The notes under the pieces: model-generated
The model's database searches: none
Seen by the model: only the letters and a program-made list of their open reading frames with translations
Told to the model about the DNA's origin: nothing
Assembly: GCA_024102665.1 (NCBI GenBank)
Contig: JAGFJP010000071.1
Coordinates: 1 to 37,510, forward strand
Reading direction: 5' to 3'
Length of the DNA stretch: 37,510 bases
Source: Thiogranum sp.
Lineage (GTDB): Bacteria; Pseudomonadota; Gammaproteobacteria; DSM-19610
Translations under genes and position numbers: made by a program
Shown here: one piece after another, positions 35,725-37,510 of the stretch
Layout: the number at the start of each line of letters is the position of its first letter
How positions within the stretch are numbered: position 1 is the stretch's first letter

Positions 35725-36483
35725 ATGGATGCTTTTTGTAAAGAATTCAACGATCACTTCACGATAATCCCGGCGACGGACGCGCAGCTGGTTGCAGAGT
35801 GTCAACGACTCCGTTACCAGATCTTTTGTACAGAACATCAAATATTCAGTGGTAGCCGCTACGAGAGCGATCTGGAACTGGATGAATTTGACGGCCATTC
35901 GGTTCATAGTTTGTTGCGTCACAAGGCTACCGGGACCAATGTGGCTACCGTCCGGCTCGTCCTTGCGGATCCTCAACGACCGCAATCAAAGTTTCCGCTT
36001 GAAACACATCTGGGACGTTATATTTATGCCGATCCGGCAAGTTTCCACCGCGCACCTCGCGTTGCACTCGCTGAGATATCTCGTTTCGCCGTATCCAGAG
36101 AGTTTCGTCTCCGTTCGGGCGAAAGGAATCAAACGCACAACGTAGTGGTCGATCCAGATACCTCTGCGTCAACGAAGCGCAATCGCCAGCATCCGTACGT
36201 TACTCTGGGTCTGTTCAAGGCCGTGCTGCAGATGAGTTTGGAAAACGATGTAAGCTTTTGGTGCGCCGCGATGGAGCCTACGCTGATGCGTCTTTTGAGC
36301 CGTTTCGGTATCCGTTTTTCTCCTATCGGTCCGGTGATGGACTATTATGGTCTGCGTCAACCCTGCACCGCGTCAATGCATGCTGTGCTGCAAGGAATTT
36401 TCGATCAACGGCCGGATGTCTGGTCATTCGTGACAAACGGCGGAAACCTCGATCCCCACAGGAAGATGGCGTCGCATTCCTGA
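35725..36483 (+). CDS. PEP-CTERM/exosortase-system-associated acyltransferase-like protein
   Basis: The 252-residue protein resembles the GNAT-fold acyltransferases linked to exosortase/PEP-CTERM systems. Recognisable parts are CQRLRYQIFCTEHQIF near the N-terminus, the YESDLELDEFDGHSVHSLLR segment, VALAEISRFAVSREFRLR and MEPTLMRLLSRFGIRFSPIG. Relatives are related to N-acyl amino acid or autoinducer synthases, but the product here is unknown. The DNA is visibly more AT-rich than its neighbours, with no strong Shine-Dalgarno, which hints at acquisition. No exosortase or PEP-CTERM protein is in the window. The 165-base divergent upstream region holds only the short palindrome CCAGGTATCCTGG. Confidence 0.8.
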   Translation: MDAFCKEFNDHFTIIPATDAQLVAECQRLRYQIFCTEHQIFSGSRYESDLELDEFDGHSVHSLLRHKATGTNVATVRLVLADPQRPQSKFPLETHLGRYIYADPASFHRAPRVALAEISRFAVSREFRLRSGERNQTHNVVVDPDTSASTKRNRQHPYVTLGLFKAVLQMSLENDVSFWCAAMEPTLMRLLSRFGIRFSPIGPVMDYYGLRQPCTASMHAVLQGIFDQRPDVWSFVTNGGNLDPHRKMASHS

Positions 36484-36636
36484 CAGAGCGTCGGTGGTTC
36501 TTGAATACCTGGCTTTTGGAGGCGGCGGGGCTGTGCCGCTCCGGTGGCACAGGTGGATTCCGGATCCGCCGCAGTCATGATAGTGCATTGAAGTGGGTGG
36601 TATACGGCCTGTCGGTGGCTTCCTCGGCACGGTTAA

Positions 36637-36650
36637 TTGATCCCGCTCAA
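36637..36650 (+). promoter_or_regulatory. FNR/ANR-like box upstream of the Crp/Fnr gene
   Basis: TTGAT-CCCG-CTCAA matches the FNR/ANR consensus TTGAT-N4-ATCAA at 9 of 10 defined bases. It lies about 116 bases before the start codon. A weak -10-like hexamer (CATTAG, 36676-36681) would put the box near -44, as in a class II activated promoter. The rest of the 282-base gap shows no gene. Confidence 0.5.
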
Positions 36651-36765
36651 TGAAACCATCGGGCGGATTTGCTTCCATTAGACTCGTAAAGCAGCGGTCG
36701 GGACACAGGCATGCCTGGGTGGGCCGCATGGCATGATTGCGGGCGGCCCGGGAAAGGAGACAGCG

Positions 36766-37509
36766 ATGAACCAGAAACTCCAGAATTTGTGCGTGGATCG
36801 ACCGACCTGGCTGGGCCGTCCCGATTGCGCCCATTGCGATGTGTTGCATGACGTTTTGTTCGACGGCCTGTCCGATAGCGAGCTTGGCACCATCTTCGGC
36901 GGACTTTACGAGCCCATTGACGAATTCAGCTTTGAGGAGGGTGTCGCGCTTTACCGCGAGGGATGTGAAGACAACGCGGTGTATACGATTCGCAGCGGGC
37001 TGGTGAAACTGGTCCGTTACCTGCCGGACGGCAGGGAGCGCATCATCCGCCTCGGCAAGACCGCGGATTCCATCGGGCTCGAACGTTTGCACGGGCGTCC
37101 CTACGGGCATACGGCTATTGCTGTACAGCGGGTCACCGCCTGCCGGATTCCGGTTGAAGTGCTGAAGCAGCTGGATGCGGAGCACCCCAGCTTCTATCGA
37201 AAACTGATGGAGCGCTGGGCCACCGGACTGTTCCAGGCCGATGACTATATCATGATGCTGCTTTCGGGTACGGTGAAGCAGCGCATCGCGCACCTCATTG
37301 AATGGCTTTCGGAGATCACTGATGACGGGGACGGTTCGACGGTGGTGCTGCTCAACGGGAAAAACACGGCGGCGATGCTGGACATCACGGTGGAGAGCGT
37401 AAGCCGTGCCCTGGCCGACCTGAAACGCCGCAACATCCTCCGGCACGTGGCAGGCGACCGGTATCAGTTCGATGCCAGCGCGCTGCGTGAATACGCCAGC
37501 ACCGACTGA
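36766..37509 (+). CDS. Crp/Fnr-family transcriptional regulator with FNR-like cysteines
   Basis: The 247-residue protein has an N-terminal cysteine region, a cyclic-nucleotide-binding-like beta-roll (EGVALYREGCEDNAVYTIRSG) and a C-terminal winged helix with recognition helix ITVESVSRALADLKRRNIL, which keeps the E-SR pattern of FNR-type DNA readers. Cysteines are at 9, 21, 24, 67 and 126; C21-x2-C24 and C126 (in TACRIP, at the place of E. coli FNR C122) recall the 4Fe-4S ligands, but the third N-terminal ligand after CxxC is missing. Oxygen or redox sensing is possible but not certain. The ATG at 36766 has GGAAAGGAG 8 bases upstream; the frame to 36733 is extra. Confidence 0.9.
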   Translation: MNQKLQNLCVDRPTWLGRPDCAHCDVLHDVLFDGLSDSELGTIFGGLYEPIDEFSFEEGVALYREGCEDNAVYTIRSGLVKLVRYLPDGRERIIRLGKTADSIGLERLHGRPYGHTAIAVQRVTACRIPVEVLKQLDAEHPSFYRKLMERWATGLFQADDYIMMLLSGTVKQRIAHLIEWLSEITDDGDGSTVVLLNGKNTAAMLDITVESVSRALADLKRRNILRHVAGDRYQFDASALREYASTD

Positions 37510-37510
37510 C

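Overview
The window is about 37.5 kb of GC-rich, densely coding chromosomal DNA. It most likely comes from a halophilic or halotolerant gammaproteobacterium, perhaps related to Ectothiorhodospiraceae/Chromatiales. The evidence is a glycine/sarcosine plus sarcosine/dimethylglycine methyltransferase pair (glycine betaine made from glycine), the prkA-yeaH-spoVR trio, an exosortase-associated acyltransferase and a Crp/Fnr regulator. Taxonomy is inferred from gene content only. I saw no rRNA, tRNA, CRISPR array, insertion sequence or phage gene.

Region 1 (1-11.6 kb) looks like a compatible-solute island. The left edge holds a partial methyltransferase, a lone MbcA/ParS-like antitoxin-domain protein and an MFS transporter. 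Next, on the minus strand, come the betaine pair (SDMT, GSMT), an asparagine-synthetase-like glutamine amidotransferase, and a very tight six-gene operon read from 11.55 to 6.46 kb: a membrane-anchored beta-domain protein, an M20 carbamoylase, an isochorismatase-fold amidase, a sodium:solute symporter, a 40-residue membrane peptide and an aspartate-carbamoyltransferase-like enzyme. A divergent MarR regulator lies across an AT-rich promoter region with a candidate operator. My main hypothesis is that the carbamoyltransferase and the amidotransferase make N-alpha-carbamoyl-L-glutamine 1-amide, an osmolyte known from Ectothiorhodospira. The amidase and carbamoylase would reverse those two steps, and the symporter would recover the solute. 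This is inference.

Region 2 (12.5-21.1 kb) holds housekeeping and stress genes: an isolated nuoI, spoVR, yeaH and prkA (a starvation/stress kinase module), a CBS-domain protein, an MgtC/SapB-DUF4010 membrane protein and a class II fumarase. Several convergent pairs abut or overlap at their stop codons.

Region 3 (21.4-25.4 kb) has an exported DsrE-like protein coupled to an exported metallo-beta-lactamase-fold hydrolase, a bidirectional terminator, and a catalase-peroxidase with a Sec signal peptide. The catalase promoter contains a perfect 17-bp Fur/PerR-like palindrome.

Region 4 (25.7-37.5 kb) has an RND efflux pump (adaptor and permease) followed by a sugar nucleotidyltransferase. A three-gene sensory operon follows (a short PstS-like protein, an outer-membrane porin and a membrane PAS-GGDEF-EAL protein). 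The window ends with a divergent exosortase-associated acyltransferase and a Crp/Fnr regulator that has an FNR-like box upstream of its own gene.
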